From Pseudomonadota bacterium (GTDB lineage: Archaea; Thermoplasmatota; SW-10-69-26; JACQPN01; JAJPHT01), in the NCBI GenBank assembly GCA_021325135.1, contig JAJPHT010000010.1, positions 1 through 61,176 on the forward strand: DNA of 61,176 bases, given 5' to 3'. This document shows positions 15,587 to 26,856 of this stretch, one piece after another. The notes beneath the pieces were generated by a model. It did no database searches. It worked only from the letters and a program-made list of their open reading frames with translations, and was not told the DNA's origin. The translations under genes were made by a program, and so were the position numbers. The first letter of the stretch is position 1. Every line of letters starts with the position of its first letter.

Positions 15587-16359
15587 GGGTCCTCCTCAGC
15601 CTCCTGCGCAAGGAGCTGGCCGAGATGGTGCGCGAGAAGAGGCTCCCCGCCTTCGCCCTCATCTACACCGCGCTCTCGGGCGTCATCACGTACTTCGTCA
15701 TCGCGGACGCGCGCCGCAACGACGCCGCGCCGCCCAACGCCGTCGCCATCGCGCTGCCCCTCTTCTTCCTCAACGTGCTGGGCCTCGTGCTCCTCGCGGG
15801 CACGTTCGTCCTCGACGCCGTGGGGCGCGAGCGCGACGCGGGCATGCTGGGCGTCCTCCTCACGACGCCCGCCTCCAACTCGTCCGTCCTGGCCGCGAAG
15901 GCCGCGGCGGCCCTGTTCGCGTACCTCGTGGCGGCGATCCTCGGCCTCGCCTCCGCCGCGATCCTGGGCCTCGCGCTGGGGAACGTCGTGCCGCAGGCCG
16001 TCCTCCTGGGGTTCGCGGGGCCGCTCCTCGTCCTGTACGTCTTCCTGCTGGGGACCGGGCTCCTGCTCTCCGTCACGGCGTCCAGCGCGCGCCTCGCCAT
16101 CGCCCTGGGCATGGGCGTCTACCTGCCGCTCTTCCTCATGGGCGCCACACCCCTCTTCGCGTCGCTCCTCGCCGCCGCGCCCGCGGTCGACCGCGTCGTG
16201 CAGTACACGCCCTTCGCCGCGGCCAACAAGGGGGTCAACAGCATCCTCTCCGGCGCCGCGGTGCCGTGGGCCGAGTACGCGGTCACGCTGGGCCTCGGGC
16301 TCGGGTGCCTCGCGCTTGCGTTCGTCGTCTTCGCCCGCCAGGAGGGCGCCAAGGCATGA
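15583..16359 (+). CDS. ABC-2 type permease
   Basis: 258 residues starting with GTG in the GTGA overlap with the ATPase. A basic start (LLRKELAEMVREKRLPAF) is followed by six helices, with the loop GRERDAGMLGVLLTTPASNSSVLAAK between helices 2 and 3, as in NosY/GldF-type permeases. It overlaps the next gene by 4 bases (ATGA), so the three-gene operon is tightly coupled. Confidence 0.85.
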   Translation: MRVLLSLLRKELAEMVREKRLPAFALIYTALSGVITYFVIADARRNDAAPPNAVAIALPLFFLNVLGLVLLAGTFVLDAVGRERDAGMLGVLLTTPASNSSVLAAKAAAALFAYLVAAILGLASAAILGLALGNVVPQAVLLGFAGPLLVLYVFLLGTGLLLSVTASSARLAIALGMGVYLPLFLMGATPLFASLLAAAPAVDRVVQYTPFAAANKGVNSILSGAAVPWAEYAVTLGLGLGCLALAFVVFARQEGAKA

Positions 16360-18134
16360 GGCTCCTCCCCCTCGTCCTCCTGGCGGCGCTCGCGGCCCCC
16401 GCGCTCGCCTCCGCGCAGGCGCCCTCCGTCGCGCCTACCGGCGGCCTCGTCGACCCCAAGACGCTGCGCACCGAGCCCTACGTCGACTTCCCGCGCAGCA
16501 GCGACGACGCCTTCCACGGCCAGCGCCCCCTCGTGGGCGGCTCCACCAACGAGGTCTCCTTCCTCGTGGGGAACCCCACCGCGGCGCCCGTCGCGGCGCG
16601 CCTGCGCGTCGACGTCTTCGCCAACCAGCCGCAGGGCGGCGGGCAACAGCAGCAGCCCCCGCCCGCGCTGGAGGAGGACCTCGCGCTGCCGCCGCGCAGC
16701 GAGACGCCCGTCTTCCTCAACCTCACGCCCGACGCCGCGGCAGGCGGCGTGCAGGTGGGCGTCGATCTCCAGGGGACGGGCCCCACGTGGAGCGGCCGCG
16801 CGAACGGGGGCAACTCCTACGCCGTGCAGCCCCCCGTCTCGGTGCGCTTCTCCTCGCCGGCTCCGCTGGAGGGCCTCGCGCCGGTGGACCAGCTCTTCGG
16901 CGGGGGCGGCGGCTGGAGCGGGCCCCTGGCGTTCGCCCCCGCGACGCAGCCCGTCCGCTTCCAGGCCCTCGCGCAGAACCTGGGCCCCGCGGCCGTCTCG
17001 TTCCGCCTGCGCCTCGCATCGGAGCAGGGCAACGGCCAGCAGGCGCCCGACGTCTCCGTCGCGTCGCTCCAGCCCGGCGAGACGCGCGCCATCGACCTGG
17101 GCACGATCGACCCCTCGAAGCTCGACCCGGAGATGCTGCGCAACCGGGGCACGCGCGAGTTCCCGTTCAGCATCCAGATGCCGCGCGCCGACGACAAGCC
17201 GGGCGACTTCGCGCCCACCGCGGCCGCGTTCCGCCTCGTGGAGGGCCGGCCCGTGGACCTCGCGCCCGCGTCCCTGGCCGTGGGCTTCCGGCACGCGTTC
17301 GCGGCTGACGCCTTCGCCCCCGCCACCGCGACGCTGGGGCGGCCCTTCCACGTCGAGGTCCGCGCGCGCAACGACGGCAGCGCGGACGAGGCCAGCAACC
17401 CCGTCGTCGTGACGCTCGACCCGCCCTACAACGCGGAGTACAGCGTCCAGGGCGCGCGCGAGGAGCGCTTCGTCGTGAGCCTCGCGCCCGGCCAGGAGTC
17501 GCGCGCCTCGCTGGACTTCACGCCGCGCGTCGCGGGCCGCTGGTCCCTTGTCGTGCAGTGGTCCAGCGCCGACGGGCCCAACGACCAGGCCACGAGCCTC
17601 TTCCACGTGGACGTGCCCACCGACGTCGCGGTGCAGGTGCGCCAGGACGGCCCCGCCAGGCTCGACCTGGGCGGCGGCACGCGGGCTCCGGTGAGCGTCA
17701 CCGCGCTGCGCGACATGCGCGACGCCACGCTGCGCCTCGCCACCGGCAGCCGCCTCAGCGTCAACGGGGGCGGCGACGGGCCGCAGCTCGCCGTCCGGGG
17801 CCTCGCCGCGCAGGTGGTCCAGGCCTCGCCCGACGTCCTGCCCCTGGGCGACCTCAGGGCGGGCGAGACGCGCTGGCTCAACGTCACGGTGCAGAGCCGC
17901 GGCACGGGCGACTTCAACGTCGTCCCCTACGTCGAGGCCGACGGCTTCGCCTACACCGGCCTTCCGCCGGACTCGCCCCAGCCGGGAGCCGCCGCCACCG
18001 CGCAGCCCGCCTCCGCGCTGGAGGTCGTCGTCGCGGCCCGCGCCACGCCGGCGCCCCTCGCGTTCGCGCCCCTGGCCGTCGTGGCCCTCGCCGCGCTGGC
18101 GTTCCACCTCGCGCGCAGGAAGGTCGTGCGCTAA
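16356..18134 (+). CDS. Secreted protein with beta-sandwich domains and C-terminal membrane anchor
   Basis: 592 residues. A Sec signal peptide (residues 1-20, ending ALASAQ) leads to a long extracellular region with repeated CARDB/NEW3-like beta-sandwich stretches (for example FHVEVRARNDGSADEASNPV and LAPGQESRASLDFTPRVAG) and a hydrophobic anchor near the end (FAPLAVVALAALAFHLA) followed by ARRKVVR. It would stand on the outer face of the membrane. The start overlaps the permease stop. The operon pairs an ABC-2 transporter with one surface protein, so the transporter could assemble, move or be regulated by it; this is inference. Confidence 0.7.
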   Translation: MRLLPLVLLAALAAPALASAQAPSVAPTGGLVDPKTLRTEPYVDFPRSSDDAFHGQRPLVGGSTNEVSFLVGNPTAAPVAARLRVDVFANQPQGGGQQQQPPPALEEDLALPPRSETPVFLNLTPDAAAGGVQVGVDLQGTGPTWSGRANGGNSYAVQPPVSVRFSSPAPLEGLAPVDQLFGGGGGWSGPLAFAPATQPVRFQALAQNLGPAAVSFRLRLASEQGNGQQAPDVSVASLQPGETRAIDLGTIDPSKLDPEMLRNRGTREFPFSIQMPRADDKPGDFAPTAAAFRLVEGRPVDLAPASLAVGFRHAFAADAFAPATATLGRPFHVEVRARNDGSADEASNPVVVTLDPPYNAEYSVQGAREERFVVSLAPGQESRASLDFTPRVAGRWSLVVQWSSADGPNDQATSLFHVDVPTDVAVQVRQDGPARLDLGGGTRAPVSVTALRDMRDATLRLATGSRLSVNGGGDGPQLAVRGLAAQVVQASPDVLPLGDLRAGETRWLNVTVQSRGTGDFNVVPYVEADGFAYTGLPPDSPQPGAAATAQPASALEVVVAARATPAPLAFAPLAVVALAALAFHLARRKVVR

Positions 18135-18173
18135 GCTGGGCATCGTCCACGCCGCGCCGCAGCGCAGCGAAAA

Positions 18174-18262
18174 GGGGGGTTTCAGGGGGGCTCGCCCCCC
18201 TGAGGCCTCGTCTCCTGATCAACCGATCAAAACGTCAGGGGGCTTTGCCTCCTGAAACCCCC
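18174..18262. repeat. Nested inverted repeats between two convergent genes
   Basis: TCAGGGGGG (18182-18190) pairs perfectly with CCCCCCTGA (18195-18203). TCAGGGGGC (18235-18243) pairs with GCCTCCTGA (18247-18255) with one G-T pair. The flanking GGGGGTTTCAG (about 18175-18185) is the complement of CTGAAACCCCC (18252-18262), so the whole 88-base block can also fold as one large stem. It probably serves as a bidirectional end of transcription, and it supplies the last codons and the stop of the amidohydrolase gene. Confidence 0.6.
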
Positions 18263-19149
18263 ATGCCGAACGCCCGCGCGCCGTTCTCCCAGAGGATGCG
18301 CCCCTTGGCGGCGTCCGCGAGGGGGAGCGATAGCAATTGCTCGACGTTGGCGCGCAGGCTCTTGACGCCCATGCTGGGCCAGTCGCTGCCCCAGACGACC
18401 TTGTGGTCGATCTCGGGCAGGCGCGGCAGGACCTCCAGCAGGCGCGCGGGCGGGATGCCGCTCACCTCCAGGAGGAGGTTGGCGTGGCGGCGCGCGAGGA
18501 AGAACGCCGTCTCGTACCACAGGGGGCGCCCCGCGTGGGCGAGGAGGATCGTGAGGCCCGGGAAGTCCACCGCCACGTCGTCCACGAACATCGGGTCCGT
18601 GAAGCGGTTCTTGGCGCCGGGGAAGACGCTGGTGCCGGTGTGGATCGTGACGGGGACGCGCCGCTCCTGCGCGATCTCGTAGAGGGGGCGCAGCCGCTCG
18701 TCGTTGGGGTAGAGGAGCATGTGCGCGGGGTGGACCTTGAACGCGCGCACGCCCAGCCCCAGGAGGCGCTCGGCCTCGGCGCGCACGTCGGGCGTCGCGT
18801 CGGGGTGCACGCCACCCATGGGGATCAGCCGGGGGCGGCCCCGCGCGAAGGCGGCGACGGCGTCGTTGCTGTCGGGGCGATAGCCCATGACGCGCGGCGA
18901 GACGTAGCTGATGAGCGCCGCCGCGTCGATGCCCTCCTCGTCAAGGTGGGCGAGGAAGGCCTCCGGGGAGCGCTCGAAGCCGCGGATGCGCTCCACGTCG
19001 CGGCGGCCCGACTCGAACGTCGCCTTCACCGCCGGCAGCATCTGCGCCGAGGGCTGGAGGTGCACGTGGGCGTCGAGGACGCGGTGGCCTTCGATCACGC
19101 GCCCGCGAGCCCAGGCGAAGCGCAAAGCCCTTTCCTGAGCGCGCGCCAT
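18235..19149 (-). CDS. Amidohydrolase family protein (TIM barrel, Amidohydro_2 type)
   Basis: 304 residues. Metal-site features are visible: DAHVHL (His28 and His30), KVHPAH, TIHTGTS, LLAHAGRP and the C-terminal GSDWPS aspartate. This set fits the decarboxylase/lactonase branch of the superfamily (ACMS-decarboxylase-like); the substrate is not predictable. The ATG at 19149 leaves only 8 bases to the divergent MFS gene; a GTG at 19098, ten bases before the DAHVH segment, is an alternative. The last residues (VSGGKAP) come from the inverted repeat at the 3' end. Confidence 0.8.
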   Translation of the reverse strand: MARAQERALRFAWARGRVIEGHRVLDAHVHLQPSAQMLPAVKATFESGRRDVERIRGFERSPEAFLAHLDEEGIDAAALISYVSPRVMGYRPDSNDAVAAFARGRPRLIPMGGVHPDATPDVRAEAERLLGLGVRAFKVHPAHMLLYPNDERLRPLYEIAQERRVPVTIHTGTSVFPGAKNRFTDPMFVDDVAVDFPGLTILLAHAGRPLWYETAFFLARRHANLLLEVSGIPPARLLEVLPRLPEIDHKVVWGSDWPSMGVKSLRANVEQLLSLPLADAAKGRILWENGARAFGMGVSGGKAP

Positions 19150-19157
19150 GGGCCCGC

Positions 19158-20315
19158 GTGGCCCGCTTTCCGCGCAACGTCGTGCTCCTCGCGGCCACGA
19201 GCTTCCTCGCCGACGTCTCCGGCGAGATGCTCCAGGCGGTCCTCCCCTTCGTGCTCCTCGCGCAGGGCGCGACCGGCCTGGGCGTCGGGATCACCGGCGC
19301 GGCCGACGCCGTGGGGCACGTGCTCAAGCCCCTCTTCGGCATCGTTTCCGACCGGCTTCGCAAGCGCAAGCCCCTCATCGTGGGCGGCTACGTGCTCCCC
19401 GCCTTCGCGCGCATGGGCATCGCCGCCGCGCCCATCTGGTGGCTCACCACGCTGCTGCGCGGCGCGGACCGCGTGGGCAAGGGCATGCGCACGAGCCCCC
19501 GCGACGCGCTCCTCGCCGAGAGCGGCGAGCGCGCGCAGCGCGGCCGCACCTTCGGCCTCCACCGCGCCGCCGACACGGGGGGCGCCGTCGTGGGCGTCGC
19601 CCTCGCGCTGGCGGGCATCGCGCTCTGGGGCTGGTCGGAGCGCGCCATCGTCCTCGCGGGAGCCTTCATCGCGCTGGGCACCCTGGCCCCCCTCGCCTTC
19701 GTGCGCGACGTGGAGGCGACGGCGCGCGGCGGGGGCAAGAGCGTCTTCGAGCCCGCCTCGCCGCGCTATCGCGCCTACCTCCTCGCGGCCGCCGTGCTCG
19801 CCGCGGGCCAGGTGAGCTATCTTTTCTTCATCCTGCGCGCGTCGGACCACGTGGGGGGCCCCGTCGTCGCGGTCGCGCTCTACCTGCTCTTCAACGTCGT
19901 CTACGCCGCGCTGGCGTACCCCCTGGGCCTGATGTCGGACCGCCTGGGGAAGCCCTTCCTCATCGCCGCGGGCGCGCTCCTCTTCAGCGCCGCCTGCGCC
20001 CTGATGATCCTCTCGCCCAGCCTCGGAAGCGCCCTGGCGGGCTTCGCGGTCCTGGGCCTCGCCTTCGCGGCGACCGAAGGCGTGCAGCGCGCCTACGCCG
20101 CGGACCTGGCCGGAAGCGACGCGCGCTCCACGCGCCTGGGCTGGTACCACGCCACCGTGGGCATGGCCACCGTCGTGGGCGGCGTCGCAACGGGGCTCCT
20201 CTGGGACCGCGCGGGCGAGGCGGCGGCCTTCGCGTGGGGCGCCGTGGTGCCGCTCCTCGCGCTCGCGCTGCTGGCGGGGATGGGGTTTCTGAGGCGCCCC
20301 GCAGCCGCCTTATGA
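19158..20315 (+). CDS. MFS transporter
   Basis: 385 residues with about 11-12 helices. The MFS loop 2-3 signature is clear (GIVSDRLRKRKPLIVGGYVL), and a weaker second copy appears in the second half (GLMSDRLGKPFLIAAGALL), as expected of two six-helix repeats. It belongs to the group of multidrug or organic-solute permeases; the substrate is unknown. The GTG at 19158 is nearly back to back with the amidohydrolase start, so promoters must overlap the coding ends or one annotated start is too long. Confidence 0.85.
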   Translation: MARFPRNVVLLAATSFLADVSGEMLQAVLPFVLLAQGATGLGVGITGAADAVGHVLKPLFGIVSDRLRKRKPLIVGGYVLPAFARMGIAAAPIWWLTTLLRGADRVGKGMRTSPRDALLAESGERAQRGRTFGLHRAADTGGAVVGVALALAGIALWGWSERAIVLAGAFIALGTLAPLAFVRDVEATARGGGKSVFEPASPRYRAYLLAAAVLAAGQVSYLFFILRASDHVGGPVVAVALYLLFNVVYAALAYPLGLMSDRLGKPFLIAAGALLFSAACALMILSPSLGSALAGFAVLGLAFAATEGVQRAYAADLAGSDARSTRLGWYHATVGMATVVGGVATGLLWDRAGEAAAFAWGAVVPLLALALLAGMGFLRRPAAAL

Positions 20316-20346
20316 GAAAGGGCCAGCGCCCCGGACGCGGGGCTGC

Positions 20347-22404
<2,058 letters not shown>

Positions 22405-22507
22405 GTCCCTTAAGGTGTTCGCCGGGGCGGCTGCGCGCGGCCTCCGCTTCCGATCGAAGGATCGGCGAGCGCGCAGGGCTCATGGTCCGGGAGCGCGTGG
22501 GGGGCGC

Positions 22508-23056
22508 ATGCCTCGCCTCACCCCGGAGAGCACGCTCCTCCTCGTGATCGACATGCAGGAGCGCCTCCAGCCCCTCATCCACGGCGACGCGGCGCTGCGC
22601 GCGAAGGCCGCCGCGCTGGCGGAGGGGTGCCGCCTGCTGGGCGTGCCCGCGATGATCACCGAGCAGTACCCCAAGGGGCTCGGGCGCACGATCCCCGAGC
22701 TTCGCGCCGCGGTGGAGCATGCCGGCGGCGTGCTGGAGAAGACGTCCTTCTCCTGCGCGGGCGACCCCAGCATCGCCGCGCGCATCCAGGCGGCGGGGCG
22801 CCCCAACGTGCTCGTCGCCGGCATCGAGGCGCACATCTGCGTCCTCCAGACCGCGCTGGACCTGCTGGAGGGCGGCTACTCGGTCCACCTGGTGGAGGAC
22901 GCCGTGGGCAGCCGCGACCCCGCGAACCGCGAGGCGGGCGTCGCCCGCGCGCGGCGCCACGGCGCGGAGCCCTCCAGCGTGGAGATGGCCCTCTTCGAGC
23001 TCATGGGCGGCAAGGACCACCCGCAGTTCAAGAGCGTGCAGGCGCTCATCAAGTAG
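22508..23056 (+). CDS. Isochorismatase-family cysteine hydrolase
   Basis: 182 residues. The catalytic triad is in place: Asp15 in LLVIDMQERL, Lys77 in LEKTSFSC and Cys111 in GIEAHICVLQT with the preceding cis-peptide-type segment. The spacing TFVTEQYPKG-like (here MITEQYPKGLGRTIPEL) matches the YcaC/ISOC group of nicotinamidase-related hydrolases. The likely reaction is hydrolysis of an amide or enol ether; the natural substrate is unknown. The ATG at 22508 is the first Met before the conserved core. It lies 103 bases from the divergent speA. Confidence 0.86.
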   Translation: MPRLTPESTLLLVIDMQERLQPLIHGDAALRAKAAALAEGCRLLGVPAMITEQYPKGLGRTIPELRAAVEHAGGVLEKTSFSCAGDPSIAARIQAAGRPNVLVAGIEAHICVLQTALDLLEGGYSVHLVEDAVGSRDPANREAGVARARRHGAEPSSVEMALFELMGGKDHPQFKSVQALIK

Positions 23057-23071
23057 GCACCGGCTAGCCCC

Positions 23072-23083
23072 ATTCCTTATTCG
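23072..23083 (+). promoter_or_regulatory. TATA-like box of the MEDS operon
   Basis: ATTCCTTATTCG lies about 26-30 bases before the ATG at 23106, which supports that start over an in-frame ATG at 23085 that would lie too close to the box. Confidence 0.45.
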
Positions 23084-23105
23084 TATGGGGCCTCTTCCTC
23101 CCCGC

Positions 23106-23900
23106 ATGTCGTCCCGGCCGTGGGAGGAGCTTCTCCGCGACCCCGCAAGCGAGCGCCACGTCGTGCAGGTCTACCGCGATCCCTCCTTCCTCGTGCGCGC
23201 CGTCGCCGCCTGGGCGCTCCCTCCCCTCTCGGGCGAGGGCGGCGTGGTCCTCGTCTGCACGCCCCGCCACGCGGCCCTCGTCGAGGAGAGGCTCCGGGCC
23301 GACGGGCTCGACGCGGCCGCTCTGCGCGCCTCGGGGCGTCTCGCGGTGGTGGACGCCGAGGAGACCCTCTCCTCCTTCATGCGCGACGGGGCGCCCGACC
23401 GCGCCGCGTTCCTCCAGGTGGCCAGCCGACTCGCGGGGGGCGTGCGCGCGGCCTGCGGCGAAGGGGCCGAGGTGCGCGCGTGGGGCGAGATGGTGGACCT
23501 CCTGGCGAAGCGCGGACAGCCCGAGGCCGCGCAGCGGCTTGAGTCGCTCTGGAACGAGGCCATCGACGCGGAGGGCATCCGCCTGCTCTGCTCCTACGAG
23601 ATGGACAACCTCGACCCCGAGACGCACGCGGGGCGCCTCGCGCGCGCCTGCGCGGGGCACTCGCAGCTCATCCCGGAGGAGGACCCGGCGGCGTTCGACC
23701 TCGCCATGTCGCGGGCCCTCGCGGACGTCTTCGGCGAGGAGGAGGCGGGGCTCGTGCGCGCGCTCCTCGCGAAGAGGCGCACCCTCCCCATCGCCATGCC
23801 CGCCGCGGAGGCCGTGCTCGTGGCGCTCCACGACGCCCAGCCGGCGGTGGGCAGGCGCCTCCTCCAGGCCACCCGGCTTCACCTCGCCAAGGGGGCTTGA
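23106..23900 (+). CDS. MEDS-domain sensory protein
   Basis: 264 residues. HVVQVYRDPSFLVRAVAAWALPPLSGEGGVVLVCTPRH-type opening, AWGEMVDLLAKRGQPEAAQRLE in the middle, and RLLCSYEMDNLDP are the hallmarks of the MEDS (methanogen/methylotroph DcmR sensory) domain, a RecA-like fold that senses small hydrocarbon derivatives or interacts with kinases. Here the domain stands alone with a C-terminal helical extension of about 60 residues. It is followed directly by a small Cys-containing gene and then a PAS kinase, so a signalling role is likely. Confidence 0.8.
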   Translation: MSSRPWEELLRDPASERHVVQVYRDPSFLVRAVAAWALPPLSGEGGVVLVCTPRHAALVEERLRADGLDAAALRASGRLAVVDAEETLSSFMRDGAPDRAAFLQVASRLAGGVRAACGEGAEVRAWGEMVDLLAKRGQPEAAQRLESLWNEAIDAEGIRLLCSYEMDNLDPETHAGRLARACAGHSQLIPEEDPAAFDLAMSRALADVFGEEEAGLVRALLAKRRTLPIAMPAAEAVLVALHDAQPAVGRRLLQATRLHLAKGA

Positions 23901-23901
23901 C

Positions 23902-24255
23902 GTGGCCCCGACGCCCGCCTCCTCCCTGGAGGTCGAGGACGCCCTCCTGCGCGTGGGGGAGCGGCTGGGGCTCAAGGTGATGCTGCTGCGCCTCGTGGCC
24001 GCGGAGCTTCCCGACAACCCGTGGATGCTGGACCTCAGCCTCGAGGACGAGGCGGACCTCGTCCGCGCGCGCACGTCGCACCTCTGCGGCTCCTCCTGCC
24101 AGGCCAGCCGAAGCGGGTGCCTCACCGCGTTCAAGGTGGAGGACGTGGTGAGCAAGCGCACCGGCCGCGTCATGGCCATCGAGCACGTGGAGCGCGACGG
24201 GCCCGAGCGCATCGCCATCGTGCTGCGGCCGCTCTCCGCAAGCCGTCACGATTAA
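23902..24255 (+). CDS. Small protein with a three-Cys cluster, unknown
   Basis: 117 residues starting with GTG one base after the MEDS gene, so probably translated with it. A cluster C-x4-C-x6-C lies near residues 66-78 (HLCGSSCQASRSGC), suitable for a metal or redox site. The flanks are helical (LEVEDALLRVGERLGLKVMLLRLV) and beta-rich (RVMAIEHVERDGPERIAIVLRP). No family was recognised. Its position between a MEDS protein and a kinase suggests a role in the same sensing pathway. Confidence 0.6.
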   Translation: MAPTPASSLEVEDALLRVGERLGLKVMLLRLVAAELPDNPWMLDLSLEDEADLVRARTSHLCGSSCQASRSGCLTAFKVEDVVSKRTGRVMAIEHVERDGPERIAIVLRPLSASRHD

Positions 24256-25713
24256 GCTGGCCGCTGGGGCATGCCCGAGCATGGAGGCGATCCGGACGGT
24301 GCCGGTGGACGCGAAGCCACCCCGCGGCTTCGACGCGACCCTCTTCGACCTCCTCCCCGACGCGGTCCTCTACGCGACGTGCCCGGGCTTCGCGGTGCGC
24401 GACGCGAACGCCGCCTGCCTGCGCCTCTTCGGCCTCACGCGCGCCCAGCTGCTGGCCGGGGCCGGGCCGGACCTCGGCCTTGGCGAGGACCAGCTTGCGG
24501 CGCTCCTGCGCGGCGAGCCCGTCTCCCTGGAGCGCACGCTGCGCCTCGGGGAGGGCGCCGCTCTCCCCGCGCACCTCACGCTGACCCCCACGGGGCCTTT
24601 CAAGGGCGAGCCCGTGGGCGTCGTGATCGTCGTGCGCGACCTCGCCGAGCGGAAGCGCTTCGAGGCCGTCCTCCAGAACGCGCCCGCCCAGATCCTCACC
24701 ATCGACCGCAAGGGGCGCATCCTCACGCTCAACCGCAGCGTCCGCGGCGCGGAGGCGGCCGGCCTCGTGGGGATCGACGCCTACTCCACGGTCGCCGAGG
24801 AGGACCGGGAGCGCGTGCGCGCCCTCGTCGAGGGCGCGATGCTCACGGGCCAGCCCGTCGAGTACGAGACGCGCGCCGTCCTCGCGCCGGGGGTCGAGCG
24901 CTGGTTCCACGTGCGCGTCGCCGCGCTGGGCCCCGATGGCGGGGGCGGCGCGGTGCTCATCAGCACGGACGTCACGCGCCGGCGCCGCGACGAGGCGGAG
25001 ATGGCGCTCCTGCGCGCGCAGCTGGCCCGCGGCGAGAAGCTCAGCGCGCTGGGCGGCCTCGTCTCCGGCGTCGCGCACGAGCTTCGCACGCCCCTCACGT
25101 TCCTGGCCAACAACGCGTTCCTCGCGCAGCGGCGCCTCGACCGCGCGGCGCGCCGCGGCGCCACCGCGAAGGAGGCCTTCGACGAGACGGCGCCCCTCTT
25201 CGCCGAGATCACCGCGGGCGTCGACCGCATCAACCAGCTCGTGGAGGACCTGAGGCGCTACACCAAGGCGCGCCAGGACGAGACGCTCGCTCCCGCGCCC
25301 CTGGACTCGCTGGTGGCCGAGGCGGTGGAGCTCTTCCGCGCGACGAGCCGCGGCCGCCACCCGGTGGAGACGTCGCTCTCGCGCACGCCTCCGGTGCTGG
25401 CCAACCGCGGCGCGGTGCAGCAGGTGGTCCTCAACCTGCTCCAGAACGGCGCGGACGCGAGCCCGCCGGGCGCGCCGCTGCGCGTCGTCACGCGCGAGGA
25501 GGAGGGGCGCGCGATCCTGGAGGTCGCGGACCGCGGCGCCGGCATCTCGCCCGAGGGGATGCGCCGCATCTACGAGCCGCTCTACACGACAAAGGAGGAG
25601 GGCACGGGCCTGGGCCTCACCATCGTGAAGCGCATCGTGGACGAGCACGAGGCCGAGATCGCCTGCGAGAGCGAGCCCGGCCGAGGCACGCGCTTCCGCA
25701 TCGCGTTCCCCGC

Positions 25714-26352
<639 letters not shown>

Positions 26353-26464
26353 GGCGCCCCAAGCGACGGCCCGCGGATCAACGCTGCCCGACCGCAGACC
26401 CAAATGCTTATCCGGGAAACGATGATTGGCCGCTCCTGCCCCGGCAACGGGGACGCGCCACACC

Positions 26465-26557
26465 AGCGGGGTGGGGTAGCCAGGAAACGCTGGCCGACTT
26501 CGGTCGGCCGCGCCTCGGTCGCTTCGCTCCCTCGGTCCCGACGGGCTCATAACCCGT
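26465..26557 (+). pseudogene. Partial, interrupted copy of the initiator tRNA
   Basis: Bases 26465-26487 are identical to the first 23 bases of the intact initiator tRNA at 26592, and 26536-26557 are identical to its next 22 bases, including the CAT anticodon arm. Between them lies a 48-base insert containing a perfect hairpin GGCCGAC-TTCG-GTCGGCC (26492-26509). The variable loop, T arm and 3' acceptor strand are absent; the sequence after 26557 is unrelated. It is a broken tandem duplicate or a remnant of an integration event; an intron-containing functional gene is unlikely without a T arm. Confidence 0.7.
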
Positions 26558-26591
26558 GCATCGTCCCGGGGAACGGATGATATCACCCAAC

Positions 26592-26666
26592 AGCGGGGTG
26601 GGGTAGCCAGGAAATCCCGACGGGCTCATAACCCGTAGACCGGTTGTTCAAATCAACCCCCCGCTA
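26592..26666 (+). tRNA. Initiator tRNA-Met (CAT)
   Basis: A complete 75-base cloverleaf. The acceptor stem AGCGGGG/CCCCGCT has the A1-U72 pair typical of archaeal initiator tRNA, with discriminator A at 26666. The anticodon loop CTCATAA lies within an ACGGG/CCCGT stem carrying the three G-C pairs diagnostic of initiators. The T arm is GGTTG-TTCAAAT-CAACC. No 3' CCA is encoded. It is preceded by the broken copy and followed by an AT-rich accessory segment. Confidence 0.95.
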
Positions 26667-26856
26667 TCTCCGTAGTGATCTCGAATCAGACACCGTCGTT
26701 CTGGCGGTGTTGTGAGGCGAGCACGGGACAAGTTCGTCCCCGTGCGCGCGCCCGAGCTTGTTCATCAGATCCGGCGCATATTCACTTCTATTTAGCGACT
26801 GCAAAGTAGCCCCCTTCAAAAATATTTCATATCTTAGTAGTGCGTTCTTGGGGCCG
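26667..26856. other. AT-rich intergenic segment between tRNA and Fic gene
   Basis: No gene seen. It has an ACACCG/CGGTGT hairpin (26690-26695 with 26705-26710) that may end the tRNA transcript and an imperfect CACGGGAC/GTCCCCGTG inverted repeat around 26738. Its far right end holds the TATA region of the Fic gene. The lower GC and position 3' of a tRNA fit the edge of an acquired segment. Confidence 0.5.
26818..26833 (+). promoter_or_regulatory. AT-rich promoter of the Fic gene
   Basis: AAAAATATTTCATATC is an unusually AT-rich stretch for this genome, centred about 30 bases before the ATG at 26857. It supports a leaderless transcript and that start rather than an upstream in-frame ATG at 26758. 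Confidence 0.55.

Noticed and set aside
26465..26591. Upstream tRNA copy as a functional intron-containing tRNA
   Set aside because: No T arm or 3' acceptor strand could be found after the anticodon arm, so a working tRNA is unlikely.
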